From positions 6,805,971 to 6,869,970 of the forward strand of contig JAJEKV010000070.1 of NCBI GenBank assembly GCA_021234155.1: 64,000 nt of DNA, read 5' to 3'. Source of the stretch: Isoetes taiwanensis (lineage: Eukaryota; Streptophyta; Lycopodiopsida; Isoetales; Isoetaceae). Under the pieces are notes generated by a model, which had not been told where the DNA came from, searched no databases, and saw nothing but the letters and a program-made list of their open reading frames with translations. The stretch's first letter is position 1. The number at the start of each line of letters is the position of its first letter. Positions 34,115 to 46,017 of the stretch are shown here, one piece after another. The position numbers and the translations under genes are program-made.

Positions 34115-36270
34115 GAAGAAGAGATGAGGAGGTGGGATGGTCGCACTGAGCCCGCGGTGCTCGAGCCCGGTGAAACCGCCAGACTGCACGCATTGGAATC
34201 GTAGCGCGCCTCTCGCGGCCGTACCCTCGCAAGAGCATTTATCCTATAAGTATAAGAGTCTCATGGACTGAAGACCCACCTCCTCCACCTCCTCTCGTGA
34301 TAAATTTCTATACAGATGTAGTTATTAACTATTTCCATTGTAAATTATAAAAAGTAAGAATTTTAATATATTTTTGATGAAGATTTTAAACCGAAAGCTT
34401 TGTCTCTTAAACAATGCTTAATTAAAACAACTCTTTCTTTTCTCCATGATTTCACACTCTTTTATGTTCCTCTTATGTTTGATTTTCTTAGTACTTATAC
34501 TAAGCTTGCAAAAGACAAACTATATTTCCCTTCTATTTCAACAATAAATACTTAACAGTTATCAAAATTACCGTTTTCCTCAAAACAAGCATTTTTTGCC
34601 GCCTTTTTAAAAATGAAAGGCTTCAAAATGCCGCTTTTTGGGGTATTCCAAATGCTAATTGCTCAACAATCTATTTTGCTCTATTTTGTCTCTGCTTTTT
34701 TTTGAGTTTTCAATTTTATAGCAGTCTTCAAACTACTTCTTAAATAAGTGCATTTCATTTTAAACCTTTGTTTACGATGAGATTGCAGGTTCTTGCAAGA
34801 TTCTCAAAAGATATTTTCATGTTGGTCTCAATGTATCTCCCGCATGCACTCCACTTATGGATGACAAATGTACCAAGCATGCTTAAGAGTTGAAGGCGCG
34901 TCAGGTATGTATTTGCCTGTATGAACCTCATGTCCAAATATCCACACGATTATGCTTCCCAAGGTTTTCTTTCCTTTGCTTTTTTGATAGAGTTACAGAA
35001 CGACGCCTCCATTCCTTCCTACCGCTAAAGAAAAGTGAAGTTTCCTGCATAATCGAAGGTAACGCCAATTGGCAAACAAAATGACATTATCTCCGCCGCT
35101 TCGCTGTCCTCTCATCGTGTGATTACATCTACTTCTCTCGCATTGCCTTTGCTTCATACAAACTACATAAAGCCCGTAGGCATTAATCGCTTTATTCAAT
35201 TTTGAAATGGCTTGTTTTGAAATCTATCTGCTTTTATCTGCGCGTACGACAAAGAGTATTCGGCAGATTTCTTAAATGCTGAAACTCAGTTTCATAAGTT
35301 CCCTTTAAAGGATCCGCATTAGTCGCTTTTAATAAAGAAGTAAGTCAAGCCGTAATTCGCTGCCTTGTGCACTCCATTTAACTTCCCATAGTCTCACCGC
35401 AGGTGTGTATTGGAAAACCTGGTGACCACCCTGCTCACGCATAAATAGCTAACATGACATTGGGTGTAAGGTATGGAATTATCGGAAGGGGTGCTAATGC
35501 CGCCGATCTTGAGGCTATGAGGGCATCCGCTATGTGTGATTAGTTGTTTGCACGCAGCCGGGTAGCCCCATTGAAGGCAAGGATCACTCATCAAGTCTAT
35601 TCAAGACACCTCTAGAGCAACTGCCGTAGTTTTGCCTTCTAGGTAGGTGCCACCAAATCCATTTTTCTTAAGGAAGGAAGCAATGATATATTAATATTTT
35701 AATGTATTCTATGATGAGCTACCATTGCTATTTTACAGATGACGTAGAGTTACAAATTGCCCAAGGAGTACGATGATAAAATGAATAAAGAGTTGAAATG
35801 TAATCATGTTAAGGTCGATAGATATAATGGAATAATTGATATAATAGGTTTTACGAAGGTCAAACATTAGTCATGAAGCAACAGAGTAGGCAGAGATAAT
35901 AGAATAGAATAATAGAATGGGTAGAGTGCGCTGAACGATGGAGCACATAAAGCCTAGAATATTAGTTGGTGCCTAGGATGGTTTATGATTTTTTGGAAGA
36001 TAACAAATCAAATAGATATTCAACTGGAGTGCAGTGAAAATTTATATGCAACTGCAAAATATACATCGTGTACTTAATGTTCCTATGCATGTCAGAGCAT
36101 AATATATGGTAAAGTTAATGGTAAAGTTGTAGCCCCTAAACCTTAAACAAATTTTTTTGGATGGTCTCCATCTGTAAAATATATAAAAAAGTTCTCCATC
36201 ATAACATCCTATCCAAACTCAGAAATCCTAAATAACTAACCTTAAAGTCTAAACCCTAAACCCTGAATTT
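34115..36270. other. No recognised gene
   Basis: Short frames only. T-rich and A-rich blocks alternate. Apart from one degenerate palindrome near 34300, nothing structured was seen. Confidence 0.4.
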
Positions 36271-36475
36271 ATGGTGAGATGGCATGCTTGATAGCATTGC
36301 CTACTCAATTCATGAGCTGTTTGTTAGATTCTAGTTTTTTAGATTCCAAATATGATGAAGCTGTAATCATAAATTTGTGGCATGCTAACATGGTTGATAG
36401 CATTGCCTGCTCCATCCATATGTTAGATTCTAGTATTTAATATTCAAAATATGATGAGGCTATAACCCTAAAGCC
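36271..36475. repeat. Tandem duplication, unit about 100-115 bp
   Basis: Two units share GCATGCT, GTTGATAGCATTGCCT(A/G)CTC, TGTTAGATTCTAGT, TTTAGATTC or TTAATATTC, and AAATATGATGA(A/G)GCT. The first starts near 36271 and the second near 36386. Confidence 0.75.
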
Positions 36476-36479
36476 TAAA

Positions 36480-39400
36480 GCAAACCCACAACAGTGATTG
36501 CTTTTTCCAAAGGACTGGCCATAGGAAGTCATTGTAATTATGTAGTTCAAAGCACTTTATAGAAGTGTGTTCATTATTGGACAACATGTTATGTTAATAG
36601 TGTGTTTTACTTTTGCATCACAGGAAAAATATTTTTGCATCATTAATAACTTATAAGACTCAAAGTTTGTAAGATTAACATGCAATTTCTTGACCATGTT
36701 GGCAAAACATAGATGCATATTTTTCTTGAAATGTTGGCAATAGATAGATGTATGTTATTAAGGCTAAAAGGGCAATGGTCTAGCCTTCAAAAAAAAAAGG
36801 GGGCAATGGTTTCTAGCATGTGAAAACATGTTAGATGCGTTCAATTGCTTGCTTTCACTAAGTTGAAAAAATATGTGCTTCTGAACGATTTCTATATATC
36901 AGCCCATCAATTTAATGGTCTTGTGGTACATTGTATGAGAAAACAAACTAAAATATACATGGTTTATATACGTGGTTTATACATAGGTAACCTATATGTT
37001 TCAGAGATGTGAAACAAACAGGAGTCTTCATTCCATTGCCACAAAATCATGGCCAATTGCACATCCAACAATAGTTATAAATATAAATTAGACTGCATCA
37101 TTTCAAACACCAAGATATGCCTGAGAATGCAAACACTGTATGACTGGGACTTTCATGATTCAGCCAATTGGCCTACAAACCTTTCTAGACAAAAAGTCAC
37201 ACACCACTAAATTGCATCAAAGCAAGTCAAACACCTCGTATCCAAATGGTTTGATAGAGATATTACAAGAATTTAGCGCTGTGCACATTTATCGCAGTTG
37301 GTAATTATTAAAGATGAAGCAATATTTCAAATATTGCAAGCATGCAATTTAAGAGGTTTAAGTCTTCCAATTTTATAGAGTGGATGTGGCATTATTCATG
37401 CTCCAAGGTCCTAATCTTTCATTTATTTAGGTGTGTTAACCTATTAAAAAAGCATAACTCTTATTCATGGTTTATATAATTCAAGTATATACCGTGATTC
37501 ATTAAGTTATCACTCATACATGTATCATGTAAACGCATACATGGACATAAATGGTGAACTATGGCTTAGTGAAACAATTCAGAATAACGCAAACGCGAGC
37601 TTTCAATAGAATCTCAGAAACATTGATGTGCTTTGGTGATACATTTTGAGGAGTTTTTATAGTTATGTTGGCTCCTACCCAAATATCCACCCACTGATGA
37701 CTTTAATCACTTTACATGTTTATAGCGTTTAGTAAATGTGCAACAGGCTGACGTCATTTTATGGGCTTACTAGGAAAACAATATATTGGTTTCAATAGTG
37801 AAGTAACTGTACTAAAAAAGTGAATTGTTCTAACAAACGGTGTATGAGTCTATATCTAAAGATTTTAAAGGTGTTGTTTTAATTAGTGCAAGTTTGTTCA
37901 CACTGCATATAGCGTTCGGGAAACATCTGCTTTGCTAGCCGAGAGATCATGTGTAGTGGGGATACTTGGGCATTACGTATAAATAAAGCTTTAAGCATAA
38001 TGGGTGTAAACATGGCTTCCTTTTGACTTAGAGTGTGGAGCAAACAAATAGCAACGTAATTTTTTCTCTTTTTCAAGTGTCAATTGGCTTGGGTTCTAGA
38101 AAAGACTATGGGTTCAATTTCCATGATCATGATTCAATTAAGCCATTTTGAAAGGTGAAAAAGATCTTCATGTATATTGCTGCATTCCTCTAATGTAGAT
38201 ATTTATCCTCTACATCCATGGCCCCTTAAAGGAAGCCTATTTCAACAATATATCCCCAAGAGGACCTGTCTCACCTATGAAAATGGTTAATAGAATTTTA
38301 CCTTGCAAGGTGGTGCTGTCCAAGCCACGCTGAATACCACCGCTAAGAAACAATTTCCAATCTCCGTGGCGCTATATGGTTTCATGCATTAGCGGGAGTC
38401 AATTTAACATCCGTATGCGCATGAAGGTGCGCAAAACCAAGGATGAGAAAGCTTTGACTTACATCGGTTGAGAAAATGCCTATTTCTAAGTCGAGTTGTT
38501 AAGCAGAAGAGATGTCACGCCAAAGATGCCGCGGCACGTGTTGATCTCATGTTATAATCAAAGTTACAGGAGCCTCAAGAAAGACAGTAAGTCCGAGAAA
38601 ACTACCCAATCAACTTTTTTGGCAAATGGAAAAGATAAGATTCACCTCGCTGTAAAATTGAACTGCGGGTATGGCTAGACGGAACTAAGCCAAGTATAGT
38701 GCGCTCTCTAAGAACAAAGCTGCCCCTATTTGCGTAGAAAGGTAATTAATTTTGGGGAATTTAAGCATGGTTAGGAAAGAACTATTACCATAGTAAAATG
38801 GGCTACCAAGTAAATTCCAAGTTTTTCAGGCTCAAAACTTCTCGCCTCTTTTTCTGGCGCGATATGCGACGGTAGTCATATTCATAATCTTTGTATTTTT
38901 GAGTAATACCCTCAGATTTTTCAATATGCAAAGGAAAGATCATCCGCTTCTATCTCTCAAGCTATATGTTCTAGAATCAGTTCAAAATCGGCCTAATTAG
39001 GTGTCTTCTATGCTTGATAAAGATAAAATGTGCCAGTATTCTAGCAAAAGAATCATATTGAATGCAAAAATTAATGGTCGGACGTGGATCTAGTGAGGAC
39101 TTACCGCTCTCACAAATTTCACCTTTGAGCATGTTTTTGCCTCTTTCTTCTCGTCTTCAATTGGGGCCGTAAACTGATAAATACAGGCCAAAAATGTAAG
39201 GATTTTCTCCTACAGCCGTGACGTGAATTGAAATCAAGAAAACTCGCAGCCCTCTTTAGTTTCCCCGACCTTCCGACGCTCCAATTAGTATGATCACCAA
39301 CAAAATGATCTTAGCAACTCATGCTTTGCTTGCAAACGAAGTTTCCAAGCCCACACAAACAAGATGAACCTCCTTCTTGATGTAGAATATGGAAAAGCGC

Positions 39401-39820
39401 TTGCCAGCTCTATCTTAACCCTCAACTCGAAATACAACATAGCTCGGGTGTTTCTATCCTGCTGATGCAGTAGATGGGCTTCGCTTAGGTGAGCAAAGTG
39501 TGACGATCAAGAGGGCTATTGCCATACTTTTATGTTGTAGTCTGGCCGGGCCTTTAGGGCGAAAATAGGGCTTACCTAAATCCAAGAGGTGCAAAAAAAA
39601 CACATATCATTCTAATTTGAGGTTATTTAACGCCGGAAAAGCGATGCCAAAAAGTCAGTAATTCCAAAAAAAAAAAAAATTGCTAGTAATCATATATTTA
39701 GGAAGGATACAGGCTTCATTTACTATCAAAATCAGTCTTTGTTTTCCATAGCCTAGATCATTGCACTTACAACAGGACAATGAGTATCCTACGAACAACA
39801 AAATTTATTGGTCTTGCATT
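36480..39820. other. AT-rich stretch, no gene seen
   Basis: Frames do not exceed about 65 codons and none is recognised. An A run of about 14 occurs near 39666. Nothing else supported. Confidence 0.45.
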
Positions 39821-39825
39821 TTTCT

Positions 39826-40050
39826 TATTAATTGAACGGCACCAGTATCAAGACTGCATGTAGCCACAGGAAACTATGCTTTATTATATAAGTATAAATC
39901 GTTGCAAAATATATTTGCAACTCAAATGCATCTTCCTTATTGATTGAGCTGCACCATTATCAAAGATTGCATATAGCCATGGAGAACTATCTTCTTACTA
40001 TAAATGCATGAATAGCTGCAGAATGTTCAATATTTGCAACCCAAATGCAT
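39826..40050. repeat. Tandem duplication, unit about 112 bp, at the LINE 5' boundary
   Basis: Two units share CTTATTAATTGAACGGCACC versus CTTATTGATTGAGCTGCACC, then (A)TTATCAA or AGTATCAA, GACTGCATGTAGCCA versus GATTGCATATAGCCA, ACTATAAAT-like words, and TATTTGCAAC(T/C)CAAATGCAT. The second unit ends exactly where the GC-rich LINE begins. Confidence 0.8.
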
Positions 40051-41726
40051 TTCCCTAATGTCCGGACTCACCTCAGCGGTGACTTCCATTGCACTGGCCA
40101 CATTCCCACTCCTGCAAAACCCCAAGACAACTGGCCACAGCGCCGTAGCCCGCTCGAAAACCAAGAAGAGCCACTTCAAGGAAGCGGCCCCGCAAGTGCA
40201 CGCCAGCGAGCAAGGAGAGACATCCTCCATGAAGAGAAAGGAGGCCCGCCAAGGCCTACACGCCTAAAGCCGCCTCTGGGCAGTTGGTCGCCAGCCCCAC
40301 AGGCCCCTCTCGCTGGCGTAATCTTGGGCCGCCATCCAAGCCGGGTTGAGGTTAACAGCGTCTTCGTGACAGCGGCCTCGAGACGCTGGCGATGGAGTCT
40401 CTGCAACATCCCACGTTGGCATGCGCTGGTGATGAGCTTAAACAACAGACACCGAAGTTATGACCCAAGCACACCCTGGCTGACGACAAAGATCCGGGCT
40501 TGGTGCACCTTCCTTTCGGGAGAGACAAAGAAGATCGCTAGTGCTCGGCAGATACGCGCTCGCATGGATACGCCAGCCGAGACAGATAGACCAAAAGTGT
40601 AGCGAGACACTTTGCAATCACGCCTCAGCCTCGCGATCGTGAGGTTGATGAGGCTAATGCTATGGCATACGCATGTGCCACACCCGCTTGAAGTTGAGGA
40701 GGCTACCACCGCAGATGTGCAGGTAAGCTAAAGGTCAGCCTTTGGAGGTTAACGAGGTAGCACCGAGCTCTTCGAGAGAAGGATTTGGCACGGACCGAAA
40801 TGCAAAGAAATTCGACCGGTTGCTGCTCCAACAGGCAAGGGCCTCCGTGCGTAGGCGCATGAACAATGGCGTAATTCACACACCGGGATATGGCAAGACA
40901 GACTAAGCCTTGCAAGTATATCGGTGAGCCCGCACTTCGTGAGAATGGCCGCAAAGACATGACACACGTCAGCAAGCCCAACAACCCGCAAGACATCAAT
41001 CGGTAACCTCGGCTTAACCCGGAATTTCCCGCTACCGCAGAACCCCACCGCCGCAGCCTCAGCTCGCCAAGACCATCATCACGCGGCCGCCACCAAAGCC
41101 GTGAGGGCCAGTTGTCTCACCGACGCCGAAGCCTGCGGAGTTTAAATGACGCAGCCTGGCCAACCCGGGTAGTTCCTGTGGCCCCGCGAAGAGCCGGTGA
41201 GAATCTCACCGAAGATACAATACCACGCATCCTGGGCGCATTACCGTCCAGACTGCTTCAGTTACGCGACCAGCCCTGTGGGGTCCAAAGGCTCGTGCCA
41301 CAACATCGTGGTGTCTACGCTATGATGCATGAGTTCGGGGAGAGGCCATATCATGATAGCGTTATCAAGGGTACATCTCGTAGATATGAGCCGGTGATCT
41401 TACTCAAAGGCAATAGGGAGGCATCGCAGAGGGAGTTCGCCAGGTCGTGGACGCCTAGCCGACCAAATGCTTCAGCCTACACCTGCCAACGCAAATGCTA
41501 CCCCCGGCCGCTTCTCGCCCCGACCCTCTCTCCTGCACCCGCCAACTCCTGCCTCGCCTCCCGGCCACCTAAATGTCACCGCCGCCGTTTGTCCGTCCGC
41601 CTCAAGCAGCCTCACCGGCCCTCACGGGGCCGGGCTGTCCATCCGCGGACACACACTACCAATAGGAATTGTGGGTTCCCGTGGTGGTCCGGAACCGCTT
41701 CGGTTTCCGTGGCGTATGGGCGATAG
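40045..41726 (+). pseudogene. LINE N-terminal region, Pro/Arg-rich
   Basis: Open frames of 185 codons (40045-40602) and 204 codons (41112-41726) are rich in Pro, Arg, Ser and Ala. An overlapping frame at 41467-41754 is also Pro/Ser-rich. No RNA-binding or zinc-knuckle motif is recognised. By position they are the 5' region or first ORF of the LINE, but GC-rich DNA keeps frames open by chance, and minus-strand frames (40176-40445, 40458-40709, 40703-40999) are open too. The true frame is therefore not certain. Confidence 0.4.
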
Positions 41727-41737
41727 CCTCAATTCAA

Positions 41738-42480
41738 GAGTCAGGATTACCTGACCTCATCTTCCCTATGGAGACATGGGAAAACCTGTGCCATTGTGCC
41801 GCCTGACCGCCAGTGGTACCAAAGATTTTTAGTGTTCAATGGTTGTACAGGAGACGCGGGCACCTGCGGCTGCTCGCTACTTTCACGTAGCCTTGGCACA
41901 TTTTATATTTCCCTCCGTACATCCCATGCATATAACCCGCCACCAGGGATCCGGAAAGGCACCACTTCGCATCCTCTCTTCCTAGCCGCTTGCTACTTTC
42001 CTCATGCAGAGCCCCTTCATCACAAATGAACCGAGGTGGGATTGTGATGGACCCGTGATATCGATCTATATGATGACATACAAAGAAGACAAGCGATGGG
42101 CGTAGGCCATGCTCCTTTGGAGACTTCACGCGGGATAAGGGTGGGAACAGCCATGCGGCCGACCCCTCGCAGATGACGCGGCCGCAGCAGCTTGCTCCGC
42201 AGAGGCAAATTTTGACACCCAGATTCGTGATGATACCAACAAATTCGCCGCGCATACCGCTCCCCGGCGCTGTGATCTTTGACCCATTCATATGCAATGG
42301 CCTACCACAATGGCCCTCTTCCCACGTACACTTGCGTACGTGACAATCACTACGCTTTAACCAGTGTCGCGGGATTATGCCAGTGGTCATACAGGATGTA
42401 CACCTTGTCGTACCTATATTTTCACGCCGACACGCGATGTACGATGAGGAGGCCGAACACTCAAATACCTCCCACTCTAT
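41738..42480 (+). pseudogene. LINE endonuclease domain, broken
   Basis: ESGLPDLIFPMETWE (41738-41782) matches the strand-loop that carries the catalytic Glu in apurinic-type endonucleases (pattern D-I/L-x-x-x-ETW/QET). PCSFGDF near 42110-42127 matches the GDFN metal-site region with Asn replaced. FICNGLPQWP (42287-42316) followed by TYTCVRDNHYALTSV (near 42325-42370) matches the late part of the domain, where a typical protein reads LNG ... S-x-x-DYV. Each motif sits in a different frame from the previous one, so at least two frameshifts are needed. The domain would nick target DNA to prime reverse transcription. Confidence 0.65.
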
Positions 42481-43069
42481 ATGCGTGAAGCCGGGCCTGC
42501 CAGCCGCTACGCCCTCGCATAAAGCATCTTGCCGACTCGCTGGCGCTTTTGATTATGAGCAGCGGAGGCTTATGCCGCATATGCTCGCATAAGCTCCTCC
42601 CGACAGCTTCTCACGCCTACATGCCGAACAAAGAAACCGGCCCAAATTGCTGAGCTTCCTCGCATCAAAAGTATTGTGTGCTTTGGGTAACCTCCCCACG
42701 CCAGAGATCGAGGCCGCAACCTTCCCTGCAATGCATGGTTTGATGCCAGTGTAAGAACGCGAACACGCACTTCGCTCCCATCATAGACGAGGATTAGTCG
42801 CTGAGCTTAGGCCACTCACCATTACCGTAGCTCTCTCTGCTGAAACAAAGGCAAGGTACTGCATGGCACCAAGGAGGAAATGTTCCGGCCATCGACGCCA
42901 CCCGAGAACTTTCAAGCGCAGGTAATTACAGCCAAAGACAGCCTCTACTTGGGAACATCATGGCGGTGTAATGGGAGCAAAGACTGCAATGCCTTTTATG
43001 ATCCCCCGAACACCTGATGTAGTATGCCCCTCATAACATGCCCACCACCGGTGATCAAGAGAATAAGTA

Positions 43070-44060
43070 GCCACCGGGTTACTGGGAAGGCAGCTAGACT
43101 TGATGGCCTCGCGTTTTAGGTTGTTTCAATATGGACAGGACAGCCCATGGTGCCCGCCCTCGCACTATTCAACAGTATGTACCGCAAGAGGGTTTTCCGG
43201 CCATGGACCACAAGCGGTGGTTGTTCATCTGCTACGTATAGGGACCCATTAATCGCCCAAACAATTATCAACTATCATGGTCACTTCGTTTGCCAAGTCA
43301 GTGTTTTCGCATTCTCGAACGGGCAGTAAACTGCATAGGTAGAGGCGTAAGTTAGGCACTTACCCAAAAGTGTGCTCACCTCGACATTCACTCATTGATC
43401 ATATTTTCACACTCGTGGCCCCGGGTCGTGAGACAAGAGGGAACTGCTGGAGGACTCAGACGCCGCTTTTGTGGACTTTGCAAAGCTTTCTATTACGCAC
43501 TGAGAAAGTCAGGCTAGATTGCACCATCTCAAAGCCCCTATGGACCGGCAGAATGCAGCAGGCCGTGATCAGACGAGAGTTGCACAGCCGCATGCAACCT
43601 AAGGACACCATTTGCCAAGAGCATTGAGTTAGGGCAAGGTTGTCCTCACCCACACTTTTGACTTTACATTGACCGGGCCAGTTCGGGTTTGCTGACAATG
43701 GGAGGGACGATACGTTCTTGCACCAAGTCATCCTACAGCCTCATCTATATGATGATGTGGACCTCTGGCCCATACACCGGGCATGCAAAGCCCACCTAGG
43801 ATGCTCCCCGACACATTCTCGCTGTGCTTACTCATACGCGGTCAACCCGCCAAGACTAAGGTGGTCCCTATCCCTCCTCATGTCATCCACAACACCTCCG
43901 CCACTTATCGTGGGCAAATGGTAGAGGTTACACCCGCCTACAAGTACCGGGGGTGGAATTTCCGTCCTCAATGTATTGGGATGCATCCGTCAGCTTTCTG
44001 CGTGACCGCGAAGTCGAAGGCGCGCAGCTCTAATGCAAAACAATAGTCACAGGTTTAGCC
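43070..44060 (+). pseudogene. LINE reverse transcriptase domain, broken
   Basis: In order: VTGKAARLDGLAF (near 43078-43116), PMVPALALFNSMYRK (near 43144-43188), TIMVTSFAK (near 43271-43300), SLIDHIFTL (43388-43414), DAAFVDFAKL (43459-43488), LGQGCPHPHF (near 43629-43658), a YDD triplet (43748-43756) where YADD is expected, VNPAKTKVVP after one frameshift (near 43840-43870), and YRGQMVEVTPAYKYRG (near 43903-43953). These are fingers, palm and thumb landmarks of LINE RT in the correct order. One codon is missing in the catalytic YxDD, and a stop follows GQGCP, so the enzyme is dead. Confidence 0.85.
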
Positions 44061-44900
44061 AGAGGATCAGCTACCACCACATTTGTTCCGCACCGTGGAG
44101 CTCTTCAGAGTGGGGGTCGAAAGTGGGGCCTAGTGGTGTCTTTCGCGACTTGGAACGACTTAGAGCGCTGTGTCCAAGGTTTTTTTGACGCCGTACCTGG
44201 GGTCAAGCCTCGCCCATATCGATCTTGTTGCAGAGACAGATTCATGCCTCACAGCGATGCGCCCTCGACAGACATATTGTTTATTTCTGCATAGGCCAAA
44301 GATGTATGCATACTCGCTCCCGTGACTTGGCTTACGCCAGGGCGATGAGCCCGCAATGACTCCGCTGTGGCTTGCTGAAAGGACAAGCACAGCCTCAGTT
44401 GGCTAGCGCTACCGAACGTAGACGCAAGACATAGGTGCGCCCGTGCACGCGCAGATGCCGGGCCGATAGGCCGAGGGGTACTTGACTCTTGTTTCTTGGG
44501 GAAGCTCGGGACCACTACAAGAACGTAGCGTGGCACATTACAAACAAAGCATTACAAACCCCACCCCGGGTTCGAGGCCCACAAAATTTCACTCGCTGCT
44601 TCCGCTGCTCCATGAAGAAGCCCAGATCATCGCCATTCATTCAACAAGGGCCCACCATCTTCAGTTTGAGATGGGTCGGTAAGGAGAGCCACGTGACGTG
44701 CTTTATCAATGTTAGTTCACCGGGGGTTGTTGGAGGATGAGCCATGCCTTCCAGAGTCATTCAAATTCTATAGTCGATTCGTCAAGCATATCTCTTGGTG
44801 CACTGGCCCCGCCTCAAAGACGGCTGGGCACGCCATCGGGCCTGATTCCTTGGCTCCTACCTCCGTGAGGTTTTGGATCAAGGACTCACCTCGCACCTAA
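44061..44900 (+). pseudogene. LINE C-terminal region
   Basis: Downstream of the RT, ATWNDLERCVQGFFDAVPGV (near 44146-44205) resembles the post-RT helix found in many LINEs (pattern W-x-x-LE-x-VQ-x-x-F). A reading near 44605-44685 includes HEEAQIIAIHSTRAHHLQFE. LLEDEPCLPESFKFYSRF near 44727-44780 corresponds to the terminal VEDExHxLxxCP-type segment, with the Cys/His residues partly lost. Frameshifts separate these pieces. The segment is thought to help bind template RNA or target DNA in such elements. Confidence 0.65.
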
Positions 44901-45078
44901 CACCGGGAGATGCCGTGGAATTCATGTGTATATGTATATTTGTACAAATGCCAACAGTTTAGTATTGATGTGACGCATTTTTCCTCCTAAGAGGGGGGTT
45001 TTTAACTGCAGCAATGGGCTTGCCGCACTCCAGAATTTAGTCCCATAGGCCGATTGGCCTCCGCGGACGATAAAAGAA

Positions 45079-45097
45079 CCTTCCTTCCTTCCTTCCT
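45079..45097 (+). repeat. (CTTC)n microsatellite, LINE 3' tail
   Basis: CCTTCCTTCCTTCCTTCC closes the GC-rich block. A short tandem repeat in place of poly(A) is common at the 3' end of RTE-like LINEs, so I take this as the end of the element. Confidence 0.65.
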
Positions 45098-45109
45098 CCA
45101 TGAAATAAC

Positions 45110-46015
45110 TTCTCAATAGCACTGCAATGTAGCAACTTATTTTTAAATCCAGTAAAAAGCATATGCTACACTTTTCTTGCCCGATAGTTTTATTTTCAGT
45201 CTCTCCAAATTTACATATTGTCTAATGAGGAAACAACCATCAGAACCACCTTTTCCGGGCTTCAAAAGGCATAGATGCACTCATCATTTGGATGAACACA
45301 ACATTTATAATAAAGCATAAGATTCTCCCTTACCAAGTTAGCACCCAGGGTCTACACGAACATAAGGTTCTCTCTTTCCAGGTATGGTGCTAATCTCATT
45401 TACTATTTCCCCTCCATGATAGAAATGCTGAAGGAAATAAATCCATGGAATGCTGGAATTCTGGCCATTTTAATCAAAAGGATTCCCTATGGTAGATAAA
45501 TTCTAATTTGCAAGTAGAAGCACGTCCCAATAAATAATGGGTCAAATTGTTATCAAAGGGTTATTCCAAGATTTAATAAGCCTAATAAACCTCTGCTTGC
45601 AAGAAACATGTTAAGAACATAAAAAGCATATTGAAGCATATTCAACTCTGTTTTCTGGAGGTGTCCACGTAGACCAATAAAAGAATGCCAAAAAGAATCC
45701 AAATGTGCTTCCAGAGACTCTGGCCTTGTTTGAGGACATTGATAGATGAGAAATAATTGCAGTGAAAAGCAGCAAAACATTATGGCACCTTGGAATGAAC
45801 TGTCGAAATTGACAAATGACAGTAGCATACATTGCTTGGCAAAATAGCATCTATTGATCTTATATCATAATGTTATGCAGTCTTCACGGAGCCCCAGGAT
45901 CTAATTTTATCAAGGATTTGATTGACTAAATCTGCGGAGATGATGTGTGTGTCTTCAACTAAAGTTTCATCTTGACCATGGCTCCAATATGATTAACTCC
46001 AATCCGACAATGAAC
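45110..46015. other. AT-rich stretch, no gene seen
   Basis: Two overlapping minus-strand frames (45553-45828, 45611-45850) are short, hydrophobic and unrecognised. Nothing else supported. Confidence 0.4.
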
Positions 46016-46017
46016 AA

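Larger units (their letters stand above)
40030..45100 (+). mobile_element. Degenerate, nearly full-length LINE (non-LTR retrotransposon)
   Basis: A GC-rich block of about 5 kb with sharp contrast to AT-rich flanks. In plus-strand order it carries a Pro/Arg-rich N-terminal region, endonuclease motifs (PDLIFPMETWE, GDF, FICNGLPQWP), reverse-transcriptase motifs (GKAARLDGLA, SLIDHIFTL, AAFVDFAK, GQGCP, YDD, KTKVV), a C-terminal region, and a (CTTC)n tail. The endonuclease, then RT, order and the short microsatellite tail fit apurinic-endonuclease LINEs. Reading frames shift many times, so the copy is inactive. It probably inserted into or beside the tandem duplication at 39826-40050. No clear target-site duplication was found by eye. 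Confidence 0.85.

Noticed and set aside
41836-42390. 184-codon minus-strand frame inside the LINE
   Set aside because: It overlaps the plus-strand endonuclease motifs antisense; GC-rich DNA keeps several frames open.
44709-44900. Gypsy reverse transcriptase/RNase H junction, from FYSRFVKHIS
   Set aside because: The preceding residues LLEDEPCLPESF fit the C-terminal VEDExHxLxxCP-type segment of the LINE, in the right place after its RT; no other Gypsy motif occurs nearby.
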